Below, in pieces: positions 9,191 to 19,006 of a stretch of 64,000 nucleotides of DNA. The first letter of the stretch is position 1; each line of letters opens with the position of its first letter. The notes under the pieces are model-generated. The model saw only the letters and a program-made list of their open reading frames with translations, was not told where the DNA came from and searched no databases. The stretch covers positions 5,332,001 to 5,396,000 of the forward strand of contig NZ_CP009241.1 in assembly GCF_000758525.1 (NCBI RefSeq), read 5' to 3'. The stretch is from Paenibacillus sp. FSL H7-0357. Its GTDB lineage: Bacteria; Bacillota; Bacilli; Paenibacillales; Paenibacillaceae. Position numbers and translations under genes: made by a program.

Positions 9191-10213
9191 ATGAAGCTTG
9201 AATATCTGCAGCATAAGCTCGGCGCTGAAGCTGAGACCGAAAGATTCTCTGGAGCAGTTTTGGTCAAAAAACAGAGCCAGATCCTGGCCGCTTCTTACGG
9301 CAGTGCCAACATTTCAGAGGAGCGGCTAAATCATCCGGACACACGCTTTGGCATCGCCTCCGGCTGCAAGCTGTTTACGGCGATTGCTGTCTGCCAGTTG
9401 GTGGAACAGGGGAAGCTTGCTTTCAGCAGCAAGGTGCTGGATGTGCTGAATGGAAAAGAATTTGCCCGATTCAGCCATGACATGACCGTTCATCACCTGC
9501 TGACGCATAGCTCGGGTATTGCGGATTACTTTGATGAAGAAATCATGGATGATTACGCGGCGTTGTGGCTGAACCAGCCCATGTACCTCCTGCGCAAGCT
9601 CCAGGATTTCGTACCGATGTTCTCGCAGCATCCGATGAAATTCACTCCGGGAGAAAGATTTCACTACAACAATGCCGGATACATCATGCTTGGCCTGCTG
9701 GTTGAGAAGATTAGCGGGATGCCCTTTACGGATTACGTGGAGCAGCATATTTTTGCGCCTTGCGGAATGAAGCATTCCGGGTATTTTGCACTGGATGCGC
9801 TTCCAGCCAATACCGCCATGGGATATATCGAAGAAGCGGATGGAAACTGGGTCACCAACATCTATTCCATTCCCGTAAAAGGAGGCGCTGACGGCGGCGC
9901 TTTCGTCACCGCGCCGGATATGCAGCGGCTATGGCAGGGACTGCTTGATCATACGCTGTTAAATCCGGAGCTGACGGCCCTGCTGCTCACTCCGCATATT
10001 CATGATGATAATGATGAGTACTACGGTTACGGAGTATGGATCACGAAGCGAAACGGCGAGGCACTGAAATACCATCTGATGGGGTACGATCCCGGGGTGT
10101 CCTTCCACTCCGCCTTCTATCCTGCAAGCGGAGTAACCGTTGTTGTCCTGTGTAACAAAAGCCGGGGAGCCTACCCTATCCTGAAGGTGGTAGAGGACTG
10201 GCTGCTGCAGTAA
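9191..10213 (+). CDS. Serine hydrolase of the beta-lactamase (class C/PBP4*) family
   Basis: A 340-residue protein on the plus strand, start ATG behind CGGAGGAACC. It has the SxxK nucleophile motif as S-G-C-K (about residue 57), the second motif Y-N-N (about residue 155, in HYNNAGYIMLGLLVE) and a C-terminal HLMGYDPGVSF segment where these enzymes have the third motif. No signal peptide is visible, so it is probably cytoplasmic. Family members are esterases, D-amino-acid peptidases and penicillin-binding-like proteins; actual beta-lactamase activity is doubtful. It is oriented against all neighbours and is not part of their operons. The 345 nt upstream (8846-9190) holds no other gene. Confidence 0.85.
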   Translation: MKLEYLQHKLGAEAETERFSGAVLVKKQSQILAASYGSANISEERLNHPDTRFGIASGCKLFTAIAVCQLVEQGKLAFSSKVLDVLNGKEFARFSHDMTVHHLLTHSSGIADYFDEEIMDDYAALWLNQPMYLLRKLQDFVPMFSQHPMKFTPGERFHYNNAGYIMLGLLVEKISGMPFTDYVEQHIFAPCGMKHSGYFALDALPANTAMGYIEEADGNWVTNIYSIPVKGGADGGAFVTAPDMQRLWQGLLDHTLLNPELTALLLTPHIHDDNDEYYGYGVWITKRNGEALKYHLMGYDPGVSFHSAFYPASGVTVVVLCNKSRGAYPILKVVEDWLLQ

Positions 10214-10287
10214 TTCTTCATGGCAAGGTGCAGGTTAGATGATATTTAAAGTCAAACTCCTGGAGGGTTAGATTACTTCAAATTGCA

Positions 10288-10327
10288 AAAAGCCGTACAG
10301 AACATTTGACTGTTCTGTACGGCTTTT
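10288..10327. terminator. Bidirectional terminator between the serine hydrolase and pdp
   Basis: A perfect 17-bp inverted repeat (AAAAGCCGTACAGAACA, loop of 6 nt, then its complement) gives an A-tract on one side and a T-tract on the other, so it can end transcripts from both convergent genes. Confidence 0.9.
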
Positions 10328-10388
10328 CGTTTACATGATGCTGATCTATCACAGAAATACAAGAACCTTTACATTCCTGCGCTGAATC

Positions 10389-11720
10389 CTAGTACCGCGT
10401 TACGCCATCTTTGGTCACAAGCGCAAACACCAGCGGCTGAGGCGGAACAGGCTGAGCGGAAATGCGGTAAGCTTCCAGCACTTTGGCTTCCGCTTCCTGC
10501 ACTTTGTTCTCGCTGGCATCGTTCACATGCAATACAGCAAGCGTATCGCCTGCGGCTACGGCATCGCCGACTTTCAGCGACAGCTGGATGCCGACGGCGA
10601 GATCAATGACCGATTCCTTGGTCTCGCGGCCTGCGCCAAGCAGCATGGCAGCTACACCAATCTCTTCGGCTTGGATGCTCTCCACATAACCACCGGTTGC
10701 TGCTTTCACTTCGATAAATCTCCGTGCTGCCGGCAATGTGTCCGGCGCTTCGACCTGCGATACCTTTCCGCCCTGCGCAGATACGATTTGCTTGAACTTG
10801 TCCAGAGCACTGCCATCCTCAATATGAGACATCAGGATGGAGCGGGCTTCGGCTTCGTCCTTCGCCTTGCCGCCAAGCACCAGCATTTGGCTGCCCAGAA
10901 TAAGGCAGACCTCCTGCAGATCCTTCGGCCCGTGGCCCTTCAAGGTTTCGATGCCTTCCTTGATTTCCAGGGCATTGCCGATGCCGTAGCCAAGCGGCTG
11001 GTCCATGTCGCTGATGACCGCAACCGTATTGCGGCCCAGATGGGTCCCGATATCCACCATGGCTTGCGCCAAGGCAATGGAATCGTCAAGTGTCTTCATG
11101 AACGCGCCGCTGCCGGTCTTCACATCAAGCACGATGGCATCGGCACCTGCGGCGATTTTTTTGCTCATGACGGAGCTGGCGATCAGCGGAATGGATTCCA
11201 CTGTCGCTGTCACATCACGCAGTGCGTAGAGTTTCTTGTCCGCAGGTGTAATGTTGCCCGACTGGCCGATTACAGCAGCGCCGATCTCCCCTACCTGGGC
11301 GAAAAATTGTTCCCGGCCCATCTCGATAGAAAAGCCGCTGATCGACTCCAGCTTGTCGAGGGTGCCTCCGGTATGTCCCAGCCCGCGGCCGGACATTTTG
11401 GCCACCGGAACTCCGGCTGAGGCAACAAGCGGTGCCAGTACCACAGTCGTCTTATCGCCCACGCCGCCGGTGGAATGCTTGTCCACCTTGATGCCGGCAA
11501 TCGGACTGAGATCGACCTGATCACCGGACATGGCCATTTCCAGCGTCAGATCGCCGGTTTCCCGTGCGTTCATCCCGCGGAAATACACCGCCATTGCCCA
11601 AGCCGAGATTTGGTAGTCGGGAATTTCACCCTTGCTGTAGCCTTGGATCAGAAAAGCTATTTCTTCACGGCTAAGCTCCCCGCCGTCTCTTTTTTTCTGA
11701 ATAAGATCAACCGCTCGCAT
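10389..11720 (-). CDS. pdp: Pyrimidine-nucleoside phosphorylase
   Basis: A 443-residue homodimeric enzyme that splits uridine, thymidine or deoxyuridine with phosphate to the free base and (deoxy)ribose 1-phosphate. The N-terminal helical domain starts [16 protein letters not shown]; the phosphate-binding signature is [15 protein letters not shown] (about residues 80-94), followed by [18 protein letters not shown]. The length fits the family. Its ATG overlaps the stop of the upstream purine nucleoside phosphorylase (TAATG), so the two are translationally coupled. It is the last gene of the nucleoside salvage operon. Confidence 0.95.
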   Translation of the reverse strand: MRAVDLIQKKRDGGELSREEIAFLIQGYSKGEIPDYQISAWAMAVYFRGMNARETGDLTLEMAMSGDQVDLSPIAGIKVDKHSTGGVGDKTTVVLAPLVASAGVPVAKMSGRGLGHTGGTLDKLESISGFSIEMGREQFFAQVGEIGAAVIGQSGNITPADKKLYALRDVTATVESIPLIASSVMSKKIAAGADAIVLDVKTGSGAFMKTLDDSIALAQAMVDIGTHLGRNTVAVISDMDQPLGYGIGNALEIKEGIETLKGHGPKDLQEVCLILGSQMLVLGGKAKDEAEARSILMSHIEDGSALDKFKQIVSAQGGKVSQVEAPDTLPAARRFIEVKAATGGYVESIQAEEIGVAAMLLGAGRETKESVIDLAVGIQLSLKVGDAVAAGDTLAVLHVNDASENKVQEAEAKVLEAYRISAQPVPPQPLVFALVTKDGVTRY

Positions 11721-12580
11721 TACACCTGTACCTCACGTACAAAGGCGCGCACAAGGCCGATAAACTTCGGTTTAGTCAGATTGGCGACTTTTACCACCTG
11801 CTCATGGGTCAACGGCTCCAGCTCATCTCCGATCGCCATATCGGTGATACAGGTAATGCCGAGCACACGCAGCTTGCTGTGGCTGGCCACGATCACTTCA
11901 GGTACAGTAGACATCCCGACAGCATCACCGCCGAGGTATGCCAGCATTTTCAGCTCCGCCGGTGTCTCATAAGTTGGACCGCTGATGCCGGCATATACAC
12001 CTTCCTGCAGCACAAGCGATTCACCGTCTACACCTTTAACATCAGCCGCAAGCTTTTTGGCCAAAGCCATGTACTCAGGGTCATAAGCACGGGACATATC
12101 CGGGAAACGCACACCCAGCTCCGGATCATTAGGTCCGATCAGCGGGTTGTCACCAGTCATATTGAGGTGGTCGGTAATCAGCATCAGGTCGCCTGCTTTG
12201 AATGCCCGGTTCATTCCGCCGCCCGCGTTAGTGATCACCAGCGTACCCACGCCAAGCTTTGCCATCACATAGACCGGAAGCACAACTTTGCGCATCTCGT
12301 AGCCTTCATAGAAGTGGAAGCGGCCCTGCATGATAATAACATCCTTGCCTTCCAGCTTCCCGATGACGAACCGGCCAGCATGGCCCTCTACCGTAGAACG
12401 CGGAAAATGAGGAATTTCTTCATAGGGCAGATACACTGCATCTTCGATTTGGTCGCCCAGATCGCCAAGCCCTGAGCCCAGAATCAGCCCGATGGACGGT
12501 GAATACGCTCCGAATTTGGATTTTACGTAGTCCGCTGCTTCTTTCACCTGATTGCCGTAAGAAATATTGGTTTGTGTCAT
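11720..12580 (-). CDS. Purine-nucleoside phosphorylase, trimeric type (variant paralogue)
   Basis: A 286-residue protein of the PNP/MTAP family, start ATG behind GGGAGGTTC. It shows the phosphate loop [32 protein letters not shown] and the base-binding Glu in PTYETPAE. Where trimeric PNPs carry Asn (human N243) in the ITN motif, this copy has Asp (CITDMAIG). In methylthioadenosine phosphorylases an Asp at the equivalent place binds the amino group of adenine, so this copy may prefer a 6-aminopurine or be less selective; this is inference. It follows a second PNP gene by 82 nt and overlaps pdp by one base. Confidence 0.9.
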   Translation of the reverse strand: MTQTNISYGNQVKEAADYVKSKFGAYSPSIGLILGSGLGDLGDQIEDAVYLPYEEIPHFPRSTVEGHAGRFVIGKLEGKDVIIMQGRFHFYEGYEMRKVVLPVYVMAKLGVGTLVITNAGGGMNRAFKAGDLMLITDHLNMTGDNPLIGPNDPELGVRFPDMSRAYDPEYMALAKKLAADVKGVDGESLVLQEGVYAGISGPTYETPAELKMLAYLGGDAVGMSTVPEVIVASHSKLRVLGITCITDMAIGDELEPLTHEQVVKVANLTKPKFIGLVRAFVREVQV

Positions 12581-12662
12581 GAATTGAACCTCCCGGGTAT
12601 GAATTGTTGTGAATGAATAATATTGGCATAATTCCGATGCCATTGAATTTGATCTATAGAGC

Positions 12663-13487
12663 CTACATCTTCGGAATAAAGGCCAGTACCAGCTTCAAAA
12701 AGCGCTCACGCACACGTTCAGCCGTCTCCATAACCTCCGCATGGTTCAGCGGCTGGTCAAGAATGCCGGCAGCCATGTTGGTGATGCAGGAAATGCCAAG
12801 CACCTCGATACCGGCATGACGGGCCACAATCGTCTCGGAGACGGTGGACATGCCTACAGCATCCGCACCTTGACGGCGCAGCATGACAATTTCAGCCGGA
12901 GTTTCATAGCAAGGGCCGAGCAATCCGGCATAAACGCCTTCTTTGAATTCAAAATCCTGCTCTGCCGCAGCTTCCTTCGCCGCTGCAATCAGGCGGGGGC
13001 TGTAGGCGGTCGACATATCCGGGAACCGCACGCCCAGAGCATTGTCATTCGGGCCGGTCAGCGGATTGCGCCCGGTCAGGTTCAGATGATCGGTAATCAG
13101 CATCAGATCGCCGGGTGTAAAGTCCGTGTTCACGCCACCTGCGGCATTGGTAACGAGCAGGCTGGTTACGCCAAGCTCTTTCATGACGCGCACCGGGAAA
13201 GCCGTCGTCTCCGGGCCGTAGCCTTCATACATGTGGAACCGGCCCTTCATCATTACAACTCGTCGTCCTTCGATCATCCCGATCAGCAGTTCGCCTTCAT
13301 GTCCTTCTACTGTGGATACAGGAAAATGGGGGATCTCGTTGTAGGGAATTACAACCTCACCCGTAATGAGGTCTGCCAGAACGCCCAGACCTGAACCGAG
13401 AATCAGCCCGATTTCCGGGGCGACTGTACATTTATCCTTGATATAAACCGCTGCTTCCTGAATGTGCTTTTGGCTAACTGCTTCCAT
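12663..13487 (-). CDS. pupG: Purine-nucleoside phosphorylase, trimeric type
   Basis: A 274-residue enzyme converting inosine or guanosine and deoxy forms plus phosphate to base and (deoxy)ribose 1-phosphate. Motifs: [12 protein letters not shown] phosphate loop, FPVSTVEGHEG, KGRFHMYEGY, PCYETPAE with the base-binding Glu, and the standard CITNMAAG with Asn for 6-oxopurines. It is the normal copy and follows deoB by 56 nt, the gene order also found in Bacillus. Its product sugar phosphate is the substrate of DeoB. Confidence 0.93.
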   Translation of the reverse strand: MEAVSQKHIQEAAVYIKDKCTVAPEIGLILGSGLGVLADLITGEVVIPYNEIPHFPVSTVEGHEGELLIGMIEGRRVVMMKGRFHMYEGYGPETTAFPVRVMKELGVTSLLVTNAAGGVNTDFTPGDLMLITDHLNLTGRNPLTGPNDNALGVRFPDMSTAYSPRLIAAAKEAAAEQDFEFKEGVYAGLLGPCYETPAEIVMLRRQGADAVGMSTVSETIVARHAGIEVLGISCITNMAAGILDQPLNHAEVMETAERVRERFLKLVLAFIPKM

Positions 13488-13543
13488 AGTTTATTGCCTC
13501 CTTGAGGGTTGTCCGTAGTATTGATGCTTCATAGGATTTCGTA

Positions 13544-14722
13544 TTATTTGAGTTCCGCCAAAAAGCTTGTCCCATATTGCGGCGCTTTGGCCCCGAAGTT
13601 GTCGGCAATTGTCGCTGCCACATCTGAGAACGTCTGGCGGATGCCCAGGTTGCCCGGAGTCTTGAATCTTGGACTATAAATCAAGAGTGGCACATACTCG
13701 CGTGTATGATCAGTTCCGCTATGGATCGGATCGTTGCCGTGGTCTGCCGAGATAATGAGCAGATCATCTTCGCCGAGTGTAGAGAGCAGTTCCGGAAGCG
13801 CCTGATCGAATACCTCAAGAGCATGTCCGTAACCTTCCGGATCGCGGCGGTGGCCATACAGGGAATCGAAATCTACCAGATTCGTGAACAGGAAGCCGTC
13901 AAACGGCTTGCGCAGCTCTCGGATCGTAATCTCGATGCCATGCTCATTGCTTTTTGTCGGATAAGTGGCTGTTACGCCTTCACCTGTGAAAATATCGTTG
14001 ATCTTGCCCACAGCGATAACGTCTTTACCGATATCCTCCAGCGCGTTCATTACCGTCGGCTCCGGCGGTTTGACCGCATAGTCATGGCGGTTAGGAGTAC
14101 GCACAAAGTTCCCCGGTTCGCCGACATAGGGGCGGGCGATTACGCGGCCTACTGAGAATTCGGGAGCCATCGTCAGCTCGCGGGCGATTTTGCAGGCGCT
14201 GTACAGCTCTTCCAGCGGGATAATATCTTCATGAGCAGCAAGCTGGAATACGCTATCGGCGGAAGTGTACACAATCCAGGCCCCGGTCTTCATTTGCTCT
14301 TCGCCATATTCGACCAGAATCTCCGTACCGGAAGCCGGTTTATTGCCGATCACTTTGCGTCCGGTTGCCGCTTCGAACTTCTCAATCAGCTCTGCCGGGA
14401 ATCCGTCAAAATAGGTGTTGAACGGAACTTCAATCTTCAGTCCCATCAGCTCCCAATGCCCGGTCATTGTATCCTTGCCTACCGATACCTCCTGCATTTT
14501 GCCGTAATATCCGGCTGGTGCTGCTACAGGCTCCAGCGGCGGCAGCGGTGCAATATTGGCGAGACCAAGCTTTTGCAGATTAGGCAGCTTAAGACCCGGC
14601 ACCCGCTCCAAAATATGTCCCAGCGTATGGGACCCTTTATCACCGAAACTTTCCGCATCCGGCGCTTCGCCGATACCAACACTATCAAGAACGATAAATC
14701 CAATTCGTTTAAATGAGGACAT
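13544..14722 (-). CDS. deoB: Phosphopentomutase
   Basis: A 392-residue Mn-dependent enzyme of the alkaline phosphatase superfamily, interconverting (deoxy)ribose 1- and 5-phosphate. Metal ligands are seen in [12 protein letters not shown] near the N-terminus and [19 protein letters not shown] near the C-terminus; the phospho-threonine lies in [13 protein letters not shown]. The start is the ATG at 14722 ([10 protein letters not shown]), which gives the family length; the frame is open further upstream without a convincing start. It links the nucleoside phosphorylases downstream to central metabolism. Confidence 0.95.
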   Translation of the reverse strand: MSSFKRIGFIVLDSVGIGEAPDAESFGDKGSHTLGHILERVPGLKLPNLQKLGLANIAPLPPLEPVAAPAGYYGKMQEVSVGKDTMTGHWELMGLKIEVPFNTYFDGFPAELIEKFEAATGRKVIGNKPASGTEILVEYGEEQMKTGAWIVYTSADSVFQLAAHEDIIPLEELYSACKIARELTMAPEFSVGRVIARPYVGEPGNFVRTPNRHDYAVKPPEPTVMNALEDIGKDVIAVGKINDIFTGEGVTATYPTKSNEHGIEITIRELRKPFDGFLFTNLVDFDSLYGHRRDPEGYGHALEVFDQALPELLSTLGEDDLLIISADHGNDPIHSGTDHTREYVPLLIYSPRFKTPGNLGIRQTFSDVAATIADNFGAKAPQYGTSFLAELK

Positions 14723-15007
14723 GTCCGTCTTCACTCCTTCGTAGTATGCATATTCTTTAGGTTTTATCAAAACAAGAAGAAACGGCTCTACCTTCTTCCG
14801 AAGGGACAGCCCTTCCGAAGCCAGCGGCCCATTGCCCCGCTTTTTAGGTACCCGTTTCTGCCGAAAGTAACTCCCGGGGTTCACACGTTCCGGTCTATCC
14901 TTTCAGTATATTTCCATCATAACGATCTTACTCACAAAAAGCATCTTTTTACCCTTACCTCGGGGATTACCCGCGATTCAGGTCTTATACCCATTCCGCA
15001 GCAGCAG

Positions 15008-15901
15008 TTACCTCGCCCGGGGATGGTGGCTTTCGTAGACTTCCTTCATATTTTTGCGGGCAATCCCGCTGTAAATCTGCGTTGTGGAAATATCCGCATG
15101 ACCAAGCATCTGCTGCACGGAACGCAGATCCGCACCGCCTTCCAGCAAATGAGCAGCGAACGAATGTCTAAGGGTATGCGGAGTGATATCCTGCTCAATC
15201 TGAGCTTCACGCGCATACTTTTTAATGATTTTCCAGAAGCCCTGACGGGTCAGCCGTCCGCCCAGACTGTTCAGAAACAGGGCAGGCTCCTCCTGATTTC
15301 CCCGCAGCAGCTTGTCCCGCATACCGGATGTATATACCGCCACGCACTCCGCTGCAATAGCGCCGATTGGCACTACCCGCTCCTTCCCGGAAGCCCCGCT
15401 GCAGCGGGCAAACTTCAGGTCCGTATGCACGTCCTCGACATTCAGGGTAATCAGCTCTGTAACCCGGATGCCGGTGGCGTACAGCAGCTCTATCATCGCC
15501 TTGTCGCGCATCCCCTGGGGGGTAGCATCATCAGGGGCCGCCAGCAGCCGTTCGATTTCTTCAATACTTAAGATCATCGGCGGTTTTTTGCTCGGTTTGA
15601 TCATTTCCATATCCAGCGTTGGGTCCTGCACGATCAGCCTTTCTTTCAGCAGATAGTGAAAAAACGCGCGCAGCGACACCGTATTCCGGTTCACTGTTGC
15701 GGTGGCCCGCCCTGCGGTGCGGAGCTCAGCGAGATACTGCATAATATGCGATCTTCTAATCTCCTCCGGTGTAACGGCACCACGGCCTTCGGCAAACTCC
15801 AGAAACTGCGACACATCGCGTCCATAGGACTCGAGCGTGCTGGAAGATAAACCTTTCTCTACAGTTAAATATTGCATAAAAGGCTGCAAGTGTGACTTCA
15901 T
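15008..15901 (-). CDS. xerD: Site-specific tyrosine recombinase XerD
   Basis: A 297-residue tyrosine recombinase that acts with XerC/CodV at dif to resolve chromosome dimers. The N-terminal SAM-like domain is residues 1-85; the catalytic domain has ATGIRVTELITL (Arg), the HTLRHSFAAHLLEGG motif (His-x-x-Arg), GHADISTTQIYSGI (His and nucleophile Tyr). I prefer the ATG at 15901, which has AGGAGC about 9 nt upstream, over the GTG at 15910 that nearly touches that site. Placement next to deoB and yqzK is as in Bacillus. The 285 nt between xerD and deoB hold nothing I recognise. Confidence 0.93.
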   Translation of the reverse strand: MKSHLQPFMQYLTVEKGLSSSTLESYGRDVSQFLEFAEGRGAVTPEEIRRSHIMQYLAELRTAGRATATVNRNTVSLRAFFHYLLKERLIVQDPTLDMEMIKPSKKPPMILSIEEIERLLAAPDDATPQGMRDKAMIELLYATGIRVTELITLNVEDVHTDLKFARCSGASGKERVVPIGAIAAECVAVYTSGMRDKLLRGNQEEPALFLNSLGGRLTRQGFWKIIKKYAREAQIEQDITPHTLRHSFAAHLLEGGADLRSVQQMLGHADISTTQIYSGIARKNMKEVYESHHPRAR

Positions 15902-16059
15902 TTCATTCACGCTCCTGTCTGCTCAGGCTGCTCTTCGCGGCTATGCAGCATTTAGGCATGGAGTTCAGCATCTGGCTGCACAGCGGCAAGCCAGATGCAT
16001 GAACTCACCTAAGGTTCATTCGACAGTGTTCCGGCTTCTTCCTGCTTCGGGCCGGGCAA

Positions 16060-16293
16060 TCACTCGCCATACCAGTAATATAGCCGCAGACGTTCCCCTG
16101 CATTCAGACTGTCCACACTGACAGGGGCATCCTTAAAGGCCCGGACTGCCGTGCCTTCCGGGATTTCATAATGATCTATCGGACTGATCCATCCGCTTAG
16201 CCAGCTCAGGGCGTAATACAAGAAACAGCTCAATGCAACAAGCAGGGTCAAAAAATACAGCCGGCGCACCGTTCCAGGCACAGAAATAATCAT
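16060..16293 (-). CDS. yqzK: YqzK-like membrane protein (DUF4227)
   Basis: A 77-residue protein with one membrane helix (about residues 10-30, RRLYFLTLLVALSCFLYYAL) and a short outside domain with HYEIPEGTAVRAF. It matches the DUF4227/YqzK family, which lies between fur and xerD in Bacillus, as here. The ATG at 16293 has AGGAGG 7 nt upstream. Two copies of a structured repeat occupy the leader directly upstream of this ribosome binding site. Function unknown. Confidence 0.8.
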   Translation of the reverse strand: MIISVPGTVRRLYFLTLLVALSCFLYYALSWLSGWISPIDHYEIPEGTAVRAFKDAPVSVDSLNAGERLRLYYWYGE

Positions 16294-16307
16294 TAGGATT
16301 CCTCCTA

Positions 16308-16370
16308 AAAGTTTTGTGAGCTTATACTTCCCAGGGTTGCTGCGTACAAAACTCACTTCGGAAGCATAAA
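16308..16370 (-). repeat. Interleaved-stem repeat element, copy 1 (yqzK leader)
   Basis: Plus-strand order of complementary blocks is A (AGTTTTGT, 16310-16317), B (TTATACTTCC, 16322-16331), A' (ACAAAACT, 16346-16353), B' (GGAAGCATAA, 16360-16369). A pairs with A' and B with B'; because the pairs interleave, both can form together only as a pseudoknot. The single B/B' mismatch is a G-U pair if the RNA is read on the minus (gene) strand. The A block ends 3 nt from the AGGAGG of yqzK. Confidence 0.75.
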
Positions 16371-16375
16371 CTTAT

Positions 16376-16435
16376 GTTTTGTGAGCATATACTTCCGGGA
16401 ATTGCTTCGTACAGAACTCGCTTCGGAAGCATAAC
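16376..16435 (-). repeat. Interleaved-stem repeat element, copy 2 (tandem with copy 1)
   Basis: Same block order as copy 1: A GTTTTGT (16376-16382), B TATACTTCCG (16388-16397), A' ACAGAAC (16411-16417, one mismatch), B' CGGAAGCATA (16424-16433). It lies upstream of copy 1 in the direction of transcription, between the fur terminator and yqzK. Confidence 0.7.
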
Positions 16436-16495
16436 TCGTCCTTCACTTTATGCGCCGGCAGGCGGTGATATGTATGTCGGCCTGATGAAATCATT

Positions 16496-16532
16496 TAAAA
16501 AGCCCCCTCCGGCAGTACACCGGGGAGAGCTT
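16496..16532 (-). terminator. Intrinsic terminator after fur
   Basis: On the minus strand AGCTCTCCCCGG pairs with CCGGAGGGGGCT (loop of 7 nt) followed by TTTTT. Confidence 0.8.
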
Positions 16533-16557
16533 GTGCGGTAATTTATCATCTATAAGC

Positions 16558-17025
16558 CTATTCGGGCGTATTGCCATCCGTAGTATTCTTGTCCTTGCAG
16601 CGGTGGCAAATCCCGTGAAAATCAAGTCTATGATCGAGCACCGTGAAATTATAATCGTTCTCCAGCCGCTCTTCCAGCGGTCCGAGCCAATCCTCACGGA
16701 TTTCATCCATTGTGCCGCATTGCACACAGATTAAATGATGATGATGGTGTTTCGCCGTATCTGTCCGCAGGTCATAACGGGCAACTCCGTCTCCGAAATT
16801 AATCTTCTCCACGACATGAAGCTCGCTGAGCAGTTCAAGGGTCCGGTATACAGTGGCGAGACCGATCTCGGGAGCCTTTTCTTTCACAAGCATAAACACA
16901 TCTTCTGCACTTAAATGATCGTCTTCGTTCTCCAGCAGCACTCTTAAGGTTGCTTCCCGTTGGGGTGTAAGCTTATATCCTTGGGATTGTAGCTGTTGCT
17001 TTATCTTGTCTATCCGGGCTTCCAT
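16558..17025 (-). CDS. fur: Ferric uptake regulator (Fur family)
   Basis: A 155-residue metal-responsive repressor. The N-terminal winged helix contains YKLTPQREATLRVLL and LATVYRTLELL; the dimerisation domain contains the His-rich metal site KHHHHHLICVQCG and a second CxxC (HGICHRCKD), both usual for Fur. Position next to yqzK and xerD matches Bacillus fur. PerR and Zur paralogues share the fold, so identity as Fur rests on this synteny. A clear sigma-A promoter lies upstream. Confidence 0.88.
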   Translation of the reverse strand: MEARIDKIKQQLQSQGYKLTPQREATLRVLLENEDDHLSAEDVFMLVKEKAPEIGLATVYRTLELLSELHVVEKINFGDGVARYDLRTDTAKHHHHHLICVQCGTMDEIREDWLGPLEERLENDYNFTVLDHRLDFHGICHRCKDKNTTDGNTPE

Positions 17026-17078
17026 AGTATCCCTCCCCCTTGGAAAATTACCGCACCGGGCATAAAACCACTTCTTCC

Positions 17079-17108
17079 ATTATAGGGGGAGTCGCTTTGA
17101 GAAGTCAA
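17079..17108 (-). promoter_or_regulatory. Promoter of fur
   Basis: On the minus strand TTGACT and TATAAT are separated by 18 nt, about 54 nt before the fur start. Confidence 0.75.
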
Positions 17109-17326
17109 ACGCTTTTAGAGTGTGTTCAATAGCGGTATTCCGTGATGGCAATACAGCTCTGACAACGGTTCTATGGACTGTATAAGTTGAACTTTAGATT
17201 TAGCGAGCCGGCATAGAACGCAACTGCAGTGAATGTTTGGACTTCCGGCCGCTGTTGTCTACTGATTTCTTGATTTATATGCTCATAGCGGTAGAAATCC
17301 GTAGACAAAGGCGGTCGCTATCGCTC

Positions 17327-18133
17327 CTACAGTTCCAAAATTGGGAGATAGATTAGAATATGATTGCCTATACGTTCAGACTTCCATCCCATTTCCCGAT
17401 CCGTAAACGTTTCAGAGATGCCTGCTGTCTTTTTTCCTGTCGAGAGATTATACATGCCGGATAGTGAATAAGGCTGCCCAACATTCACGCCCAGCGGATT
17501 GCCCACGTTGAAGGAACTGTTAATAACAAGCTCATTGCCGGCAAATGAAGAATCACTGTGTGTGCTCCAATCGGCAACTATAGTGTATGTTTTCTTATTT
17601 GAGGTATAAATCACACGAAAAAAATCCTGACTTTGCATTAGACTGGATCCTGTAAATTTGATCACCGCATAAGGCCCGTTCAATTTAATATCCTTAAGCA
17701 TGATATCTTCGTACCTGCTGCTTGACATTCCGCCTAAATTCATTTTAAAAACAGGATTGTTCCAAGGGGCTTGATACACAGCGAGAACGTTGTTACTGTA
17801 CACAGAAAGTCTTTCTTTATTGCTACCTTCTGGTGCGTACCAGTGGATCAACTCCCCATTGCTTGTTATTGATTTAGTGATTGGAGCGCTGTTAAAGACT
17901 GTAATGGAGAGTGTCGTTCCTTCCTTACTCAGGACGATCTTTTGCAGCTTGTTGTTTTTATCTTTGGCGATCACAATGATTTTCTCCGGAGAGCTGAGTA
18001 CATCAACATCATAGAGCTTGGAATAACTTTTCGTCCAAGCTTCTTCGCCTGAAGCCAAGTTAAAGACAGATATCGAGTTATCCATCCTGTTAAAAATAAC
18101 TTTCTCTTGGGCTGAAAGTGTAAACAATTGCAA
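17327..18133 (-). CDS. Unrecognised protein, probably missing its N-terminus
   Basis: A 268-codon frame I do not assign. The text resembles repeats of a beta-propeller (SISVFNLASGEEAWTKSY, and later VFKMNLGGMSSSRYEDI). There is no signal peptide, the first possible start is a TTG with no ribosome binding site, and the frame stays coding-like for 13 codons upstream to a stop (GVGTLEGF). That suggests a 5'-truncated remnant of a larger secreted or membrane-anchored protein. It lies between spoIIM and fur, genes that are close together in Bacillus, so it looks inserted. The 217 nt downstream hold nothing recognisable. Confidence 0.5.
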   Translation of the reverse strand: MQLFTLSAQEKVIFNRMDNSISVFNLASGEEAWTKSYSKLYDVDVLSSPEKIIVIAKDKNNKLQKIVLSKEGTTLSITVFNSAPITKSITSNGELIHWYAPEGSNKERLSVYSNNVLAVYQAPWNNPVFKMNLGGMSSSRYEDIMLKDIKLNGPYAVIKFTGSSLMQSQDFFRVIYTSNKKTYTIVADWSTHSDSSFAGNELVINSSFNVGNPLGVNVGQPYSLSGMYNLSTGKKTAGISETFTDREMGWKSERIGNHILIYLPILEL

Positions 18134-18228
18134 ATCATTGTTAAGAAAGCCTTCTAAAGTCCCAACACCATTTTAATTCCTATATTTGCAAATATCTACT
18201 ATTCATAACTTTTTGCAATCAAAGGAAC

Positions 18229-18267
18229 AAAAAAATGCTGCCCAGTGAAAATCCCACCCGGCAGCAT
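18229..18267 (-). terminator. Intrinsic terminator after spoIIM
   Basis: Stem ATGCTGCC / GGCAGCAT (17-nt interior that can pair further), followed on the minus strand by a T-tract. Confidence 0.8.
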
Positions 18268-18275
18268 TCTTTAAA

Positions 18276-18908
18276 TCAACCAATAGATACGAGCATGGGT
18301 GTCACCCATCTCATCATCACCGGCGTCACCCAAGCCTCAAAACCGGAAATGCCCAAGACGAGTACGGCCATTCCAAGCGATAATACCGTGTACATTGCAA
18401 AAGGCCTTGTCACCGGCGTACGCCGCTTCCCCAGCACCCGGCTGCGGATCATCAGCAGCGAGAAGGCAATAGCCGCTGCGCTGCATACGAGCAGAACCGG
18501 GATCAGCACAAGATTGTGCGGAGCAACCGAGACGAGGGCAAACAGCATGCCGTGCCAGGAATATTGACTGACGAGGCAACCGACGGTAAAACCGATAAGC
18601 ACGCCTTTGAGAAAATCCAGGATTAGAATACCCGGAAGCCCAATGACCGACAAGCCAAGAATCCAAATGAGTCCCACCCACTTCAGATTGAGCGCGGCGA
18701 TACTCCAGTAAGAGTCGGGTGCAGCCGGCAGGCCCTGCTGATCAACGGTGACGAAGAAATTCCCCATGTAATCTCCCAGCTCCTGCTGCTGGTCCAACGT
18801 TAACGCACTGACAATCAGAGCCCCGAAAACGACACCAACGAGAAATAATACGGCAACAAAAATATAAAGAGGCGTCTGTTCCTTCATCATCAGCCTTAAA
18901 CTGCGCAT
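18276..18908 (-). CDS. spoIIM: Stage II sporulation protein M
   Basis: A 210-residue polytopic membrane protein. SpoIIM, with SpoIID and SpoIIP, remodels septal peptidoglycan so that the mother cell can engulf the forespore. About five hydrophobic helices are visible, and the middle (WVGLIWILGLSVIGLPGILI, FLKGVLIGFTVG, VAPHNLVLIPVLL) is typical of the family. The ATG at 18908 follows GGAAAGGAGAACG. Its position near fur and nudF fits Bacillus synteny and marks the organism as a spore former. Confidence 0.88.
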   Translation of the reverse strand: MRSLRLMMKEQTPLYIFVAVLFLVGVVFGALIVSALTLDQQQELGDYMGNFFVTVDQQGLPAAPDSYWSIAALNLKWVGLIWILGLSVIGLPGILILDFLKGVLIGFTVGCLVSQYSWHGMLFALVSVAPHNLVLIPVLLVCSAAAIAFSLLMIRSRVLGKRRTPVTRPFAMYTVLSLGMAVLVLGISGFEAWVTPVMMRWVTPMLVSIG

Positions 18909-19006
18909 CGGGACGTTCTCCTTTCCGGTCACATATTACACCATATGAGGAGACATCCCGCTCTATGACTTGTCCTTTGGACAGGTCGCCGTTATGCACA
19001 GCAATT

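Noticed and set aside
9001-9201. A 66-codon plus-strand frame before the serine hydrolase.
   Set aside because: No ribosome binding site and no protein-like character; it is the upstream region of the hydrolase.
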